NCBI RefSeq assembly: GCF_008386465.1
Contig: NZ_VUOD01000008.1
Span: 1-64,000, forward strand
Direction of reading: 5' to 3'
Source of the DNA: Arenimonas fontis
Lineage (GTDB): Bacteria > Pseudomonadota > Gammaproteobacteria > Xanthomonadales > Xanthomonadaceae
Length of the DNA: 64,000 bases
The position numbers and the translations under genes were made by a program. This document shows, in pieces, positions 35,142 to 43,899 of this stretch (position 1 is its first letter; every line of letters begins with the position of its first letter). Below the pieces are notes generated by a model that had not been told where the DNA came from, did no database searches, and saw only the letters and a list, made by a program, of their open reading frames with translations.

Positions 35142-35738
35142 TCAGGTGGTACCGCGGTTCTTGCCGACGAAGGGCCGGTAGATCCCGCGGATGGCGGCCA
35201 TGTCGGCCTCCAGGTCCTCGCCGGGCTGAAACACCGTCACCAGCTCGATGCTGCGCTCGGGATAGTGGAAGGCGGCACAGAGCACCGGCACGCCGGCGCC
35301 GCGGGCGATTTTCCAGAAGCCCGTTTTCCAGCGTTCCACCCGCTTGCGCGTGCCTTCCGGCGCCAGCAGGAACCACAGGCGCCCGGCCTCGCGCAGGCGG
35401 GCGATGCTCTGCTCGACGATGCCGCCCGGCGCCTGCCGGTCCACCGGGATGCCGCCGAGCCGGCGCAGCAGCCAGCCCAGCGGGCCGCGGAACAGTTCGG
35501 CCTTGGCCATGAAGCGGATGTCCAGGCCCAGGGCCAGCTTGGCCGCCAGGCCCCAGACCGCGTCCCAGCCCGAGGAATGCGGCGCGACGATGATGACCAT
35601 ACGCTCGAGGTCGGGAAATTCGCCGCGCACCCGCCAGCCGCCCAGGCGCAGCAGGCTGCGGCCGAACCAGCGGCCGAAGGCATTGCCGGTACGCGGGGCC
35701 CCCGGCGGCAGGCTCGGCAACATGCGCCCGTCGCTCAC
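35142..35738 (-). CDS. 1-acyl-glycerol-3-phosphate acyltransferase-like protein
   Basis: 198 residues of the PlsC/LPLAT superfamily. The catalytic motif is the variant HSSGWD (H54, D59) in place of HX4D with more usual neighbours, and the substrate motif is APEGTRKRVE near 126-135. Such short cytoplasmic-face enzymes acylate lysophospholipids or other lipids; the substrate is unassigned. GTG at 35738 overlaps the arfB stop by 4 bases. Confidence 0.85.
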   Translation of the reverse strand: MSDGRMLPSLPPGAPRTGNAFGRWFGRSLLRLGGWRVRGEFPDLERMVIIVAPHSSGWDAVWGLAAKLALGLDIRFMAKAELFRGPLGWLLRRLGGIPVDRQAPGGIVEQSIARLREAGRLWFLLAPEGTRKRVERWKTGFWKIARGAGVPVLCAAFHYPERSIELVTVFQPGEDLEADMAAIRGIYRPFVGKNRGTT

Positions 35739-36160
35739 TCGCGCTCCCAGGCCGCGGCGCTGCGCTGGCGCTTGATGCTGGCGCGCTGGCGCTTGCTGCC
35801 CAGCCGCCGTTCCTTCGACGCACGGGTCGGCTTGGTGGCCAGGCGCGCCTTCGGGGCCTTGGTCGCGGCCTCCAGCAGGGCGGCCAGGCGGGCGCGGGCG
35901 TCCTCGCGGTTGCGCTCCTGGGTGCGGTAGCGCTGGGCGCTGATCACCAGCACGCCTTCGGCAGTGAGCCGGCGGTCACGGCGGGCCAGCAGGCGTTCGC
36001 GCACGACCGGCGGCAGCGACGGCGAGCCGGCCACGTCGAAACGCAGCTCCACCGCGGTGGATGCCTTGTTGACGTTCTGCCCGCCGGGGCCGCCGGCGCG
36101 CACGAAGCGCTCGACGAGCTCCTGTTCGGGGATGGCCAGGCTTGGGGTCACTTGCAGCAT
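35735..36160 (-). CDS. arfB: alternative ribosome-rescue factor / peptidyl-tRNA hydrolase ArfB
   Basis: 141 residues. The catalytic GGQ at 26-28 lies in RAGGPGGQNVNK, followed by a release-factor-like domain. A basic tail (from about 105, KAPKARLATKPTRASKERR) enters the mRNA channel of stalled ribosomes. It rescues non-stop complexes independently of tmRNA. ATG at 36160. First gene of a two-gene operon, divergent from rep. Confidence 0.94.
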   Translation of the reverse strand: MLQVTPSLAIPEQELVERFVRAGGPGGQNVNKASTAVELRFDVAGSPSLPPVVRERLLARRDRRLTAEGVLVISAQRYRTQERNREDARARLAALLEAATKAPKARLATKPTRASKERRLGSKRQRASIKRQRSAAAWERE

Positions 36161-36179
36161 GGGCGGATTCTAATCCAGC

Positions 36180-36185
36180 TACAAT
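36180..36185 (+). promoter_or_regulatory. -10 element of rep (TACAAT)
   Basis: CTACAAT 49 bases before the rep ATG, matching the CTAnnnT pattern seen at other promoters in the window. No clear -35. Confidence 0.45.
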
Positions 36186-36228
36186 CGCGCCCCCTTGACC
36201 GCAGCTTTACGCGCCCGTCCCCGCGCCC

Positions 36229-38208
36229 ATGTCCGGCCTGAACCCGCAACAACGCGCCGCCGTCGAATACCTGGGCGGCCCCCTGCTGGTGCTGGCCGGC
36301 GCCGGCAGCGGCAAGACGCGCGTCATCACCGAGAAGATCGCCCACCTGATCGCCGGCCGGCATGTCGAGGCCCGGCACATCGCCGCCATCACCTTCACCA
36401 ACAAGGCGGCCCGGGAGATGCGCGAGCGCGTGGCCAAGCGCATCAAGGGCGATGCCGCCGAGGGACTGACCGTCACGACCTTCCATTCCCTGGGCCTGCG
36501 TTTCCTGCAGATCGAACATGCCCGGGTCGGCCTGCGCCGCGGCTTCTCCATCTTCGATGCCGACGACCAGATGGCCATCATCAAGGACCTGGCGCCGCCG
36601 GGCCTGAAGAACGATGCCCTCTACGCCCTGCAGAGCCTGGTCAGCGCCGCCAAGAACAACGGCCTGACGCCGGAGCAGGCGGCGGAGCTGGCGCGCAGCC
36701 CGCGCGAACGCGAGGCCGCTTCCGTCTACGCCCGCTACCAGGCGCGGCTGCAGGCCTTCAACGCGGTGGACTTCGACGACCTGATCCGGCTGCCGCTGCA
36801 GTTGCTGGAAGGCGATGCCGGACTCGCCGCCGGCTGGCGCGAGCGCATCCGCTACCTGCTGGTGGACGAGTGCCAGGACACCAACGGCGCCCAGTACCGC
36901 CTGCTCAAGCAGCTGGCCGGTCCCAGGGGCCGCATGACCTGCGTGGGCGACGACGACCAGAGCATCTACGCCTGGCGCGGCGCCCAGCCGGAGAACCTGG
37001 ACCTGCTGGCCGAGGACTACCCGGACCTCAAGGTCATCAAGCTCGAGCAGAACTACCGTTGCAGCGGCCGCATCCTGCGCTGCGCCAACACCCTGATCGC
37101 GAAGAACCCGCACAAGCACCTCAAGCAGCTCTGGAGCCAGCACGGCGAGGGCGAGCCGGTGCGGGTCTGGCAGTGCCGCAACAACGAGCACGAGGCCGAG
37201 CGCGTCGCCGCCGAGATCCACTACCTCAAGCAGGCCAGGGACATCCCCTGGGGCGAGTTCGCCATCCTGTTCCGCGGCAATCACCAGTCGCGGCCGCTGG
37301 AGAAGGCGCTGCAGCTGCTGCGCATTCCCTACCATCTCAGCGGCGGCACCGCCTTCCTCGATCGTGCCGAGGTCAAGGACCTGCTGGCCTGGCTGCGGGT
37401 GATCGCCAACCCCGACGACGACACCGCTTTCCTGCGCGCCATCGCCGCGCCCAGGCGTGAGGTCGGCGCCACCACCCTGGAGAAGCTGGCGGCCATGGCG
37501 CAGACCGCCGGCCTGCCGATGTCGGTGGCGGCCGGGCAGGTGGGCTTCCTCAAGCAGCTGAGCGCGCGCGCCGCCGCCGGCCTGGACGAGTTCTCCCGCA
37601 TCGTCGCCGGCCTGCGCGAGCAGGCGGAAACGCTGACGCCAGCCGAGCTGGTGCCGGTGCTGGCCGAACGCAGCGGCCTGCTGGCCATGATCCGCAGCCA
37701 GTGCAAGGACGAGGCCAGCTTCGCGCGGCGCAAGGCCAATCTCGAGGAGCTGGCCTCGTGGTTCGAGGGCGCCCGCGGCGGTGGCCCCGGCGAACTGGCG
37801 GCGCAGCTGGCCCTGCTGTCGAACGCCGACCGCGGCGAACCCGGCAACGCGGTGCGGCTGATGAGCCTGCATGCGGCCAAGGGCCTGGAGTTCCGGGTGG
37901 TGTTCGTGGTCGGCTGCGAGGACGGCAACCTGCCGCACGAGGCCAGCCTGGAGGAAGACCGGCTGGAGGAAGAGCGCCGGCTGATGTACGTCGGCATCAC
38001 CCGCGCCAGGGAACGGCTGTACCTGTCGCACAGCGCCGAGATCAAGCGCTGGGGCGAAGTGCAGCACCTGCTGCCCAGCCGCTTCCTCGACGAACTGCCG
38101 GCCGGCGACCTGCTGCGCGACGGCCTCGACCCCAAGCGCGAGGCCGAGGAGAAGAAGCAGCGCGGCCGCGCCCATCTGGACGCCATCGCCGCGCTGCTGG
38201 GCGACTGA
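36229..38208 (+). CDS. rep: ATP-dependent DNA helicase Rep (UvrD/PcrA superfamily 1A)
   Basis: 659-residue 3'-5' helicase that clears nucleoprotein blocks ahead of replication forks. Walker A GAGSGKT is at 24-30. Motif II is DECQDTN near 218-224, and motif III is VGDDDQSIYAWRGA. Motif V/VI regions are RLMSLHAAKGLEF and LMYVGITRARERL. Length fits Rep rather than the longer UvrD; the short C-terminus after motif VI supports this. Confidence 0.93.
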   Translation: MSGLNPQQRAAVEYLGGPLLVLAGAGSGKTRVITEKIAHLIAGRHVEARHIAAITFTNKAAREMRERVAKRIKGDAAEGLTVTTFHSLGLRFLQIEHARVGLRRGFSIFDADDQMAIIKDLAPPGLKNDALYALQSLVSAAKNNGLTPEQAAELARSPREREAASVYARYQARLQAFNAVDFDDLIRLPLQLLEGDAGLAAGWRERIRYLLVDECQDTNGAQYRLLKQLAGPRGRMTCVGDDDQSIYAWRGAQPENLDLLAEDYPDLKVIKLEQNYRCSGRILRCANTLIAKNPHKHLKQLWSQHGEGEPVRVWQCRNNEHEAERVAAEIHYLKQARDIPWGEFAILFRGNHQSRPLEKALQLLRIPYHLSGGTAFLDRAEVKDLLAWLRVIANPDDDTAFLRAIAAPRREVGATTLEKLAAMAQTAGLPMSVAAGQVGFLKQLSARAAAGLDEFSRIVAGLREQAETLTPAELVPVLAERSGLLAMIRSQCKDEASFARRKANLEELASWFEGARGGGPGELAAQLALLSNADRGEPGNAVRLMSLHAAKGLEFRVVFVVGCEDGNLPHEASLEEDRLEEERRLMYVGITRARERLYLSHSAEIKRWGEVQHLLPSRFLDELPAGDLLRDGLDPKREAEEKKQRGRAHLDAIAALLGD

Positions 38209-38301
38209 AACCGGCACGCGCGCGTCGCCAGGCCGACGCTCACGACGTTCGCGGCCCCGGGGTGGGTACGGCCGCGCCACGGGACGGAAACCCTGCTCGG
38301 C

Positions 38302-38307
38302 TACACT
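38302..38307 (+). promoter_or_regulatory. -10 element of the acid phosphatase gene (TACACT)
   Basis: CTACACT 33 bases before the ATG at 38335, in the recurring CTAnnnT context. Confidence 0.45.
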
Positions 38308-38334
38308 TTACGGCCCCCAATCGCGAGTCATCCC

Positions 38335-39246
38335 ATGAGCTTCCCGCGCACCCTGATGCTGTCGGCCGCGCTGGCCCTGGGCCTGGCGGCCTGCCAGAGC
38401 CTGCCGGATCGCAGCGGATCCGCCGCCGGGCCGCTGCCCGCTCCCGTTCCGGTAGCCGAGCCTGCCGGGCCACCGCCGAACGACAACCTCAACGCCACCG
38501 CCTGGATGCAGACCGCCATCGAGTACCGGCTGATCGCCGGCCAGACGTATCGGGCCGCCCTGGCACAGCTGGACCGCGCGCTCGAGACTCCCGGCTGGGA
38601 CGCCCTCACCGCCGAGGATCGCGACACGCCCGCCGAGGGCCTGCCGCCGGCGGTGATCGTGGACATCGACGAAACCGTGCTGGACAACTCGCCCTACCAG
38701 GCCCGGCTGGTGCGCGACGGCGCCAGCTATGACGAGGTCAGCTGGGACGCCTGGGTGCGCGAACAAAAGGCGAGGCCGGTGCCCGGGGCGCTGGAGTTTG
38801 CCCGGGCGGCGGCGGCCCGCGGCGTCACCGTGTTCTACCTGAGCAACCGCGCCGCCCACCTCGAGCAGCCGACCCTGGCCAACCTGCGCGCGCTCGGCTT
38901 CCCGATCGAGCGGCCGGAGCAGTTCCTGGGTCTGGGCTTCTTTCTCGAAGGCTGCGAACAGGAGGGTTCGGAGAAGGGCTGCCGGCGCCGGCACATCGGC
39001 CGCACGCACCGGGTCTTGATGCAGTTCGGCGACCAGATCGGCGACATGGTCACCATCACCGCCAACACCCTCGAGGGCCGGGAGCAGGCCGTGGCACCCT
39101 ACCTGGCCTGGGTGGGCGAGCGCTGGTGGGTGCTGCCCAACCCGAGCTACGGCAGCTGGGAGCCGGCCCTGTTCAACAATGCCTGGACACTGCCGGAAAC
39201 CGAACGCCGCCGGATGAAGCTGCAGGCCCTGGACTACGCCGAATGA
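38335..39246 (+). CDS. 5'-nucleotidase/acid phosphatase lipoprotein, e(P4) family
   Basis: 303 residues. A lipoprotein signal with lipobox LAAC (C20) predicts outer-membrane or periplasmic anchoring. The class B/C HAD-type phosphatase domain has the DxD nucleophile pair D110/D112 in [12 protein letters not shown] and a later SNR motif. The Haemophilus homologue dephosphorylates nicotinamide mononucleotide and nucleotides during scavenging. Its stop overlaps the pyrF start by 4 bases, coupling a nucleotidase to pyrimidine synthesis. Confidence 0.9.
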   Translation: MSFPRTLMLSAALALGLAACQSLPDRSGSAAGPLPAPVPVAEPAGPPPNDNLNATAWMQTAIEYRLIAGQTYRAALAQLDRALETPGWDALTAEDRDTPAEGLPPAVIVDIDETVLDNSPYQARLVRDGASYDEVSWDAWVREQKARPVPGALEFARAAAARGVTVFYLSNRAAHLEQPTLANLRALGFPIERPEQFLGLGFFLEGCEQEGSEKGCRRRHIGRTHRVLMQFGDQIGDMVTITANTLEGREQAVAPYLAWVGERWWVLPNPSYGSWEPALFNNAWTLPETERRRMKLQALDYAE

Positions 39247-39968
39247 GCGCCGCGACGCCCCCTGCCCCGCGCGACCGCCTCATCTTCGCCCTGGACGTGC
39301 CCACCGCCGCCGAGGCCCTGACCTGGGCCGACCGGCTGGGCGCGGCGGTGGAGTTCTACAAGATCGGCATGGAGCTGCTGACCAGCGGCGACTACTTCCG
39401 GGTCCTCGAGGCCCTCGCCAGCCGGGGCAAGCAGGTCTTCGTGGACCTGAAGTTCCATGACGTGCCGGCCACGGTGGGGGCCACCCTGCGCGGACTGCGC
39501 CGCCATCCGGTCTCGTTCTGCACCATCCACGGACAACATGACGCCATGATGCGTGCAGCTTCGCAGGAGAAGGGCGATATTCGCCTGCTGGCGGTGACCG
39601 TGTTGACCTCGATGGACCGGGAGGATCTTCGCCGATTGGGCATCGATCGCGAGCCGTCCGAGGTGGTGGTCGAGCGGGCCCTGGCCGCCCGCGAGGCCGG
39701 CTGCGACGGCGTGATCGCGTCCGGCCGGGAGGCCGCCGCCCTGCGCAGGGCCTGCGGACCGGACTTCCTGATCGTCTGCCCGGGCATCCGCCCGGCCGGC
39801 CCGGCCGGCGACGACCAGAAGCGGGTGATGGACGTGCCCGGCGCCTTCGCCGCAGGCGCCAGCCATATCGTGGTCGGCCGGCCGATCCGCCAGGCTGCCG
39901 ATCCGCTGGCCGCAGCCGAGGCCATCCAGGCCCAGATCGCTGAACATTTTGGAAAATCAATGGCTTGA
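39243..39968 (+). CDS. pyrF: orotidine 5'-phosphate decarboxylase
   Basis: Final step of UMP synthesis. 241 residues; the catalytic cluster is [13 protein letters not shown] near 61-73 with the Asp-Lys-His-Asp arrangement, and the phosphate loop is VVGRPIRQA near 211-219. It follows the 5'-nucleotidase gene with an ATGA overlap. The stop codon is overlapped by a promoter-like TTGAGA that may drive a downstream small RNA. Confidence 0.95.
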   Translation: MSAATPPAPRDRLIFALDVPTAAEALTWADRLGAAVEFYKIGMELLTSGDYFRVLEALASRGKQVFVDLKFHDVPATVGATLRGLRRHPVSFCTIHGQHDAMMRAASQEKGDIRLLAVTVLTSMDREDLRRLGIDREPSEVVVERALAAREAGCDGVIASGREAAALRRACGPDFLIVCPGIRPAGPAGDDQKRVMDVPGAFAAGASHIVVGRPIRQAADPLAAAEAIQAQIAEHFGKSMA

Positions 39969-40114
39969 GACAAGATTCTCAAGGTATTGCATAAATTCTG
40001 GGGCGTGGCTAATCTGCCGGCGTCGTCGGGCCCCGGCCCGTCCGGAACCCACAACGACGTCCCATCCTCCGGATCCGTCCGGTTCTTGCGGGAGGCCTCG
40101 GCCTCCCGTTTTTT
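39965..40114 (+). ncRNA. candidate orphan small RNA with own promoter and terminator
   Basis: A -35-like TTGAGA (39965-39970) and an AT-rich -10 region (GCATAAAT, 39989-39996) end a 70% GC gene. They are followed by about 115 bases without an open frame and by a strong intrinsic terminator at 40089-40114. The next gene has its own -10 further on (40174). A transcript starting near 40003 would be about 110 nt with several GC-rich hairpins. It could instead be only the 3' UTR and terminator of pyrF. No Rfam family is recognised. Confidence 0.45.
40089..40114 (+). terminator. intrinsic terminator
   Basis: CGGGAGGC (40089-40096) pairs with GCCTCCCG (40101-40108), loop CTCG, followed by six T (40109-40114). 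This is the best rho-independent terminator in the window. Confidence 0.9.
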
Positions 40115-40173
40115 CTGACCCGACCCGCCTGACGGCCAGGCCGCCCGGCACGGGGCCGGCGGACCCGATCTGC

Positions 40174-40179
40174 TAGATT
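40174..40179 (+). promoter_or_regulatory. -10 element of the lipoprotein-plsB operon (TAGATT)
   Basis: CTAGATT 34 bases before the ATG at 40208, after the terminator, in the recurring CTAnnnT context. Confidence 0.45.
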
Positions 40180-40207
40180 TCGCCCAGCCCCTATCGCCCA
40201 CCCTGCC

Positions 40208-41203
40208 ATGACCCGACGCCCGACCCGCTGGGCCCTGAGCGCCCTGTTCCTGCTGCTGATCGCCCTGGGCGCCTGCCGGCGCGAAGAGACCGGATCCGAA
40301 ACCGTCGGCGCCCCGGACGATCCGGTGGCCGCCGTCCAGGCCCAGGCCGCGGCCCTGCGCGACAACGACCTGGCCCGTTTCGCCCGGCTGAGCCTGCCGC
40401 CGGACCTGTACCGGCGCAGCGCCGAGCTGTGGGACCGGCGGGTCGCCCTGGCCGAGCCGGCGGACCCGGCCGACGCCGCCGAGTACGAGCAGCTGATGTC
40501 GCGCCTGCTGGCCGACGATGCCGAGGAAGCGCTGATGCGCGACCTGGAGCCGAAACTGGCCCAGCTGGAGGCCGAACTGGCCGGGCAGTGGCCGCTGATG
40601 CAGGCCACTGCCGGCATCTTCCTGGCAGCCGCCGTCCAGGCCAGCGAAGATCTCAGCCCCGAGCAGAAGGCGCACGCCAGCGAGCTGATCACCGCCCTGC
40701 TGGCCTGGCTCAGGCCCGAGCTGATCACCGACCGGCAGCGCGCCCGCCAGGCCATCGCCGCCGCTGCCCGCACCGCCCGCCAGCTGGACCTGCCCACCCT
40801 GGAGCAAAGCCGGGCCCTCGACCACGAGCAAGCCCTGGCCAAGGGCTCGGTGGCGCTGGCCGGCGCCAAGGAGATCGCCCGCGCCTACGGCCTGGATCTG
40901 GACCGGGCCCTGGACGGCATGCAGGCGGAACTGGTGTCGCAGGAAGGCGACCGGGCCACCGTCCGGGTCCGCTACCCGCTGCTGGGCACGACCCTCGCCT
41001 TCGAGCGGGCCATGGTCCGGCGCGAGGGCGGCTGGTACGCCGCCGAGGATATCGCCCAGGCCGAGGCCGAACTGGCCCAGGCCGAAACAGAGCTCGCCGA
41101 CCCGGCCGCGGCTGCCGGCCAGGACGCGGAGGGCGACTCCGCCGCTCCGGCGGCGAGCGATCCCCAGGCCTCCATGTCCGGCGCGGACACCGCCGCCGAC
41201 TGA
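40208..41203 (+). CDS. hypothetical lipoprotein
   Basis: 331 residues. A lipoprotein signal with lipobox near LIALGAC (Cys near 23) is followed by a long helical, Ala/Leu/Glu-rich body. A small beta-rich domain at about 240-285 (RATVRVRYPLLG...EGGWYAAED) follows, then an acidic, Ala-rich disordered tail. No family is recognised with certainty. It lies 5 bases upstream of plsB, so they are probably cotranscribed; envelope placement fits but does not define a role. Confidence 0.8.
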   Translation: MTRRPTRWALSALFLLLIALGACRREETGSETVGAPDDPVAAVQAQAAALRDNDLARFARLSLPPDLYRRSAELWDRRVALAEPADPADAAEYEQLMSRLLADDAEEALMRDLEPKLAQLEAELAGQWPLMQATAGIFLAAAVQASEDLSPEQKAHASELITALLAWLRPELITDRQRARQAIAAAARTARQLDLPTLEQSRALDHEQALAKGSVALAGAKEIARAYGLDLDRALDGMQAELVSQEGDRATVRVRYPLLGTTLAFERAMVRREGGWYAAEDIAQAEAELAQAETELADPAAAAGQDAEGDSAAPAASDPQASMSGADTAAD

Positions 41204-41208
41204 CCGGC

Positions 41209-43773
41209 ATGAACGAGCAACACCTTCCGCCGGTCGCCCCCCCGGGCAAACCCCTCCGCCGCCCGCGGCCGCCGCTGTGGGCGCGGCTGATGGAAAAACT
41301 GCTGTCGCTCTGGATCGAGATCAAGCGCGAGCCGGCGGTGCCGCCCTTCACCCTGGACCGGCCGGTCTGCTACGTGATCGAGAACTACGGCCTGTCCAAC
41401 GCCCTGATCCTGGACCGGGCCTGCCGCGAGGCCGGCCTGCCCTCGCCGCTGGCACCGCTGCCCGGCGATCCGCTGGGCCGCAAGCGCGCCTACGTGGCGC
41501 TTTCGCGCCGCCGCGCCGGGCTGTTCGGCCGGCCGCGCAACCGCAGCCATTCCGACGCGCTTTCGCGCCTGCTGATGGCGCACCGGCTGTATCCGGACCA
41601 GGACGTGCAGCTGGTGCCGGTGTCCATCTTCGTCGGCCGCGCGCCCTCGCGGCAGAGCGGCTGGTTCTCGGTGTTGTTCTCGGAGAACTGGGCCCTGGTC
41701 GGCCGCTTCCGCCGCCTGCTGGCCATCCTGCTCAACGGCCGCGACACCGTGGTGCAGTTCTCGCCGGCGGTGCGGGTCTGGGAGATCCTGGCCGATGACC
41801 TGCCGCACGAGCGCCAGGTGCGCAAGGTCAGCCGCCTGCTGCGCGCGCACTTCCGCCGTATCCGCACCGCGGTGATCGGCCCGGACCTCTCGACCCGGCG
41901 CCTGCTGGTGGACCGGGTGCTGAACGCCGAGCCGGTGCGCAAGGCGATCGCCGACCAGGCCCGGCGCGACGGCAGCGATTACCTGGACGCCTGGAAGAAG
42001 GCGCACCGTTTCGCCTGGGAGATCGCCGCCGACTATTCCAACCCGGTGGTGCGCTCGGCATCCTTCGCCCTGACCGGGTTCTGGAACCGCATCTACGACG
42101 GCGTCAACGTCAACCACCTGGACACGCTCAAGCAGGTCGCGCCCGGGCACGAGGTCATCTACGTGCCCTGCCATCGCAGCCACATGGACTATCTGCTGCT
42201 GAGCTACCTGCTCTACACCCGCGGCATCGTGCCGCCGCACATCGTCGCCGGCGTCAACCTGAACATGCCGGTGATCGGCTCGATCCTGCGCCGCGGCGGC
42301 GCCTTCTTCATCCGCCGCTCGATCAAGGGCAACGCCCTGTACGCGGCGGTGTTGGGCGAATACGTGGCGCAGCTGGTCGGCGAGGGCTTCTCGCTGGAGT
42401 ACTTCATCGAGGGCGGCCGCTCGCGCACAGGCCGCCTGCTGGCGCCCAAGGGCGGCATGATCGCCATGACCGTCAAGGCCTTCCTGCGCGCGCCGCGCCG
42501 GCCGGTGGTGTTCCAGCCGGTGTACATCGGTTACGAGAAGCTGATCGAGGGCAAGAGCTACCTGGACGAACTGACCGGCCAGCCCAAGCGCAAGGAGACC
42601 ATCGGCGCCCTGGTGCGGGCCGGCATGGAGGTCCTGCGCGAGCGCTACGGCAAGGTGGCGGTGAACTTCGGCGAACCGATCTTCCTGGACGAGGTGCTGG
42701 CCCGGCACGCGCCCGATTGGCGCGAGCGCAACCAGGCGGCGCCGGACGACAAGCCGGCCTGGCTGGGCGATGCCGTGGACGAGATCGCCCGGCGCATCCA
42801 GGTCAACATCAACCGCGCCGCCGACGTCAACCCGATCAACCTGCTGGCCGTGGCCCTGCTGTCCACCCCCAAGCACGCCATGTCCGAGGCCGACCTGCTG
42901 GCGCAGCTGGCCCTGCAAAAGAAGCTGCTGGCGGCCCTGCCGTACTCCGACCGGGTCACCGTCACCGAGCTGGGGCCGGCCGAGATCATCGCCTACGGGG
43001 AAAGGATGGGGGTGCTGACCCGCACCGAGCATCCGCTCGGCGACGTGCTCGGCATCGAGGGCGAAACGGCGGTGTTGCAGAGCTACTTCCGCAACAACGT
43101 GCTGCACCTGTTCACCGCCGCCAGCTGGGTGGCGCTGTGTTTCCAGAACAACCGCCGGATGAGCCGCAACGGCCTGCTGCGACTGGGCCGCACCATCTAT
43201 CCGTTCATCAAGGAAGAGCTGTTCCTGCCCTGGACCGGCGACGAGTTCGCCCAGCGCCTGGACGCCACCATTGACCTGTTCGTGACCGAAGGCCTGCTGA
43301 CCGTGGCCAGCGACGAGGAGGGCGGCATCATTTCCCGCGGACCCGGCCAGACCGACGAGGTGTTCCGGCTGCGGGCCATCTCGCACAGTCTGCAGCAGGC
43401 CTTCGAGCGCTACTTCATCGCCGTCACCACCCTGGTCAAGAATGGTCCGCGTGCCCTCAGCGCCGGCGAACTGGAGACTCTCTGCCAGCTCACCGCCCAG
43501 CGCCTGAGCCTGCTGTACGCGCCGGCGGCACCGGAGTTCTTCGACAAGTCGCTGTTCCGCGGCTTCATCCAGAAGCTGCGGGAAATGAAGCTGGTGTGGA
43601 CCTGCCCGGACGGCAAGCTCGACTACGACGAAACCCTGACAGCCTGGGAGAAGGACGCCAAGGTGGTGCTGGGCCGCGAACTGCGCCACACCATCGCCAA
43701 GCTGTCGCCGGAAGCGGTAAGCAGGATGACCGGCGCGCAGCCGGCGGTACAGGCGCGGCCGGAAGGCGAATGA
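41209..43773 (+). CDS. plsB: glycerol-3-phosphate 1-O-acyltransferase
   Basis: Inner-membrane enzyme making lysophosphatidic acid, the first step of phospholipid synthesis. 854 residues, close to the usual length. The catalytic HX4D box is H322-R-S-H-M-D327, followed by GGAFFIRR and the FIEGGRSRTGR substrate motif. ATG at 41209 starts six bases after the lipoprotein stop. The C-terminal third is the usual large alpha-helical region of PlsB. Confidence 0.96.
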   Translation: MNEQHLPPVAPPGKPLRRPRPPLWARLMEKLLSLWIEIKREPAVPPFTLDRPVCYVIENYGLSNALILDRACREAGLPSPLAPLPGDPLGRKRAYVALSRRRAGLFGRPRNRSHSDALSRLLMAHRLYPDQDVQLVPVSIFVGRAPSRQSGWFSVLFSENWALVGRFRRLLAILLNGRDTVVQFSPAVRVWEILADDLPHERQVRKVSRLLRAHFRRIRTAVIGPDLSTRRLLVDRVLNAEPVRKAIADQARRDGSDYLDAWKKAHRFAWEIAADYSNPVVRSASFALTGFWNRIYDGVNVNHLDTLKQVAPGHEVIYVPCHRSHMDYLLLSYLLYTRGIVPPHIVAGVNLNMPVIGSILRRGGAFFIRRSIKGNALYAAVLGEYVAQLVGEGFSLEYFIEGGRSRTGRLLAPKGGMIAMTVKAFLRAPRRPVVFQPVYIGYEKLIEGKSYLDELTGQPKRKETIGALVRAGMEVLRERYGKVAVNFGEPIFLDEVLARHAPDWRERNQAAPDDKPAWLGDAVDEIARRIQVNINRAADVNPINLLAVALLSTPKHAMSEADLLAQLALQKKLLAALPYSDRVTVTELGPAEIIAYGERMGVLTRTEHPLGDVLGIEGETAVLQSYFRNNVLHLFTAASWVALCFQNNRRMSRNGLLRLGRTIYPFIKEELFLPWTGDEFAQRLDATIDLFVTEGLLTVASDEEGGIISRGPGQTDEVFRLRAISHSLQQAFERYFIAVTTLVKNGPRALSAGELETLCQLTAQRLSLLYAPAAPEFFDKSLFRGFIQKLREMKLVWTCPDGKLDYDETLTAWEKDAKVVLGRELRHTIAKLSPEAVSRMTGAQPAVQARPEGE

Positions 43774-43847
43774 GCGGCGCGACGCTTCCCGGGCGAGGCA
43801 CCCCGGAAGTCGGCCCGGCGAGCTGCCACCTGACCGGCACCCCGAAG

Positions 43848-43875
43848 AAAACGGGCGGCGAAGATCGCCGCCCGT
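43848..43875 (-). terminator. terminator of the protease gene
   Basis: A perfect 10-bp stem (43851-43860 with 43866-43875, five-base loop) is followed on the minus strand by TTTTC. It lies between convergent plsB and the protease gene, placed to stop transcription of the latter and perhaps both. Confidence 0.75.
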
Positions 43876-43899
43876 CCGTTCATGCCAACTGGCGCCCGC

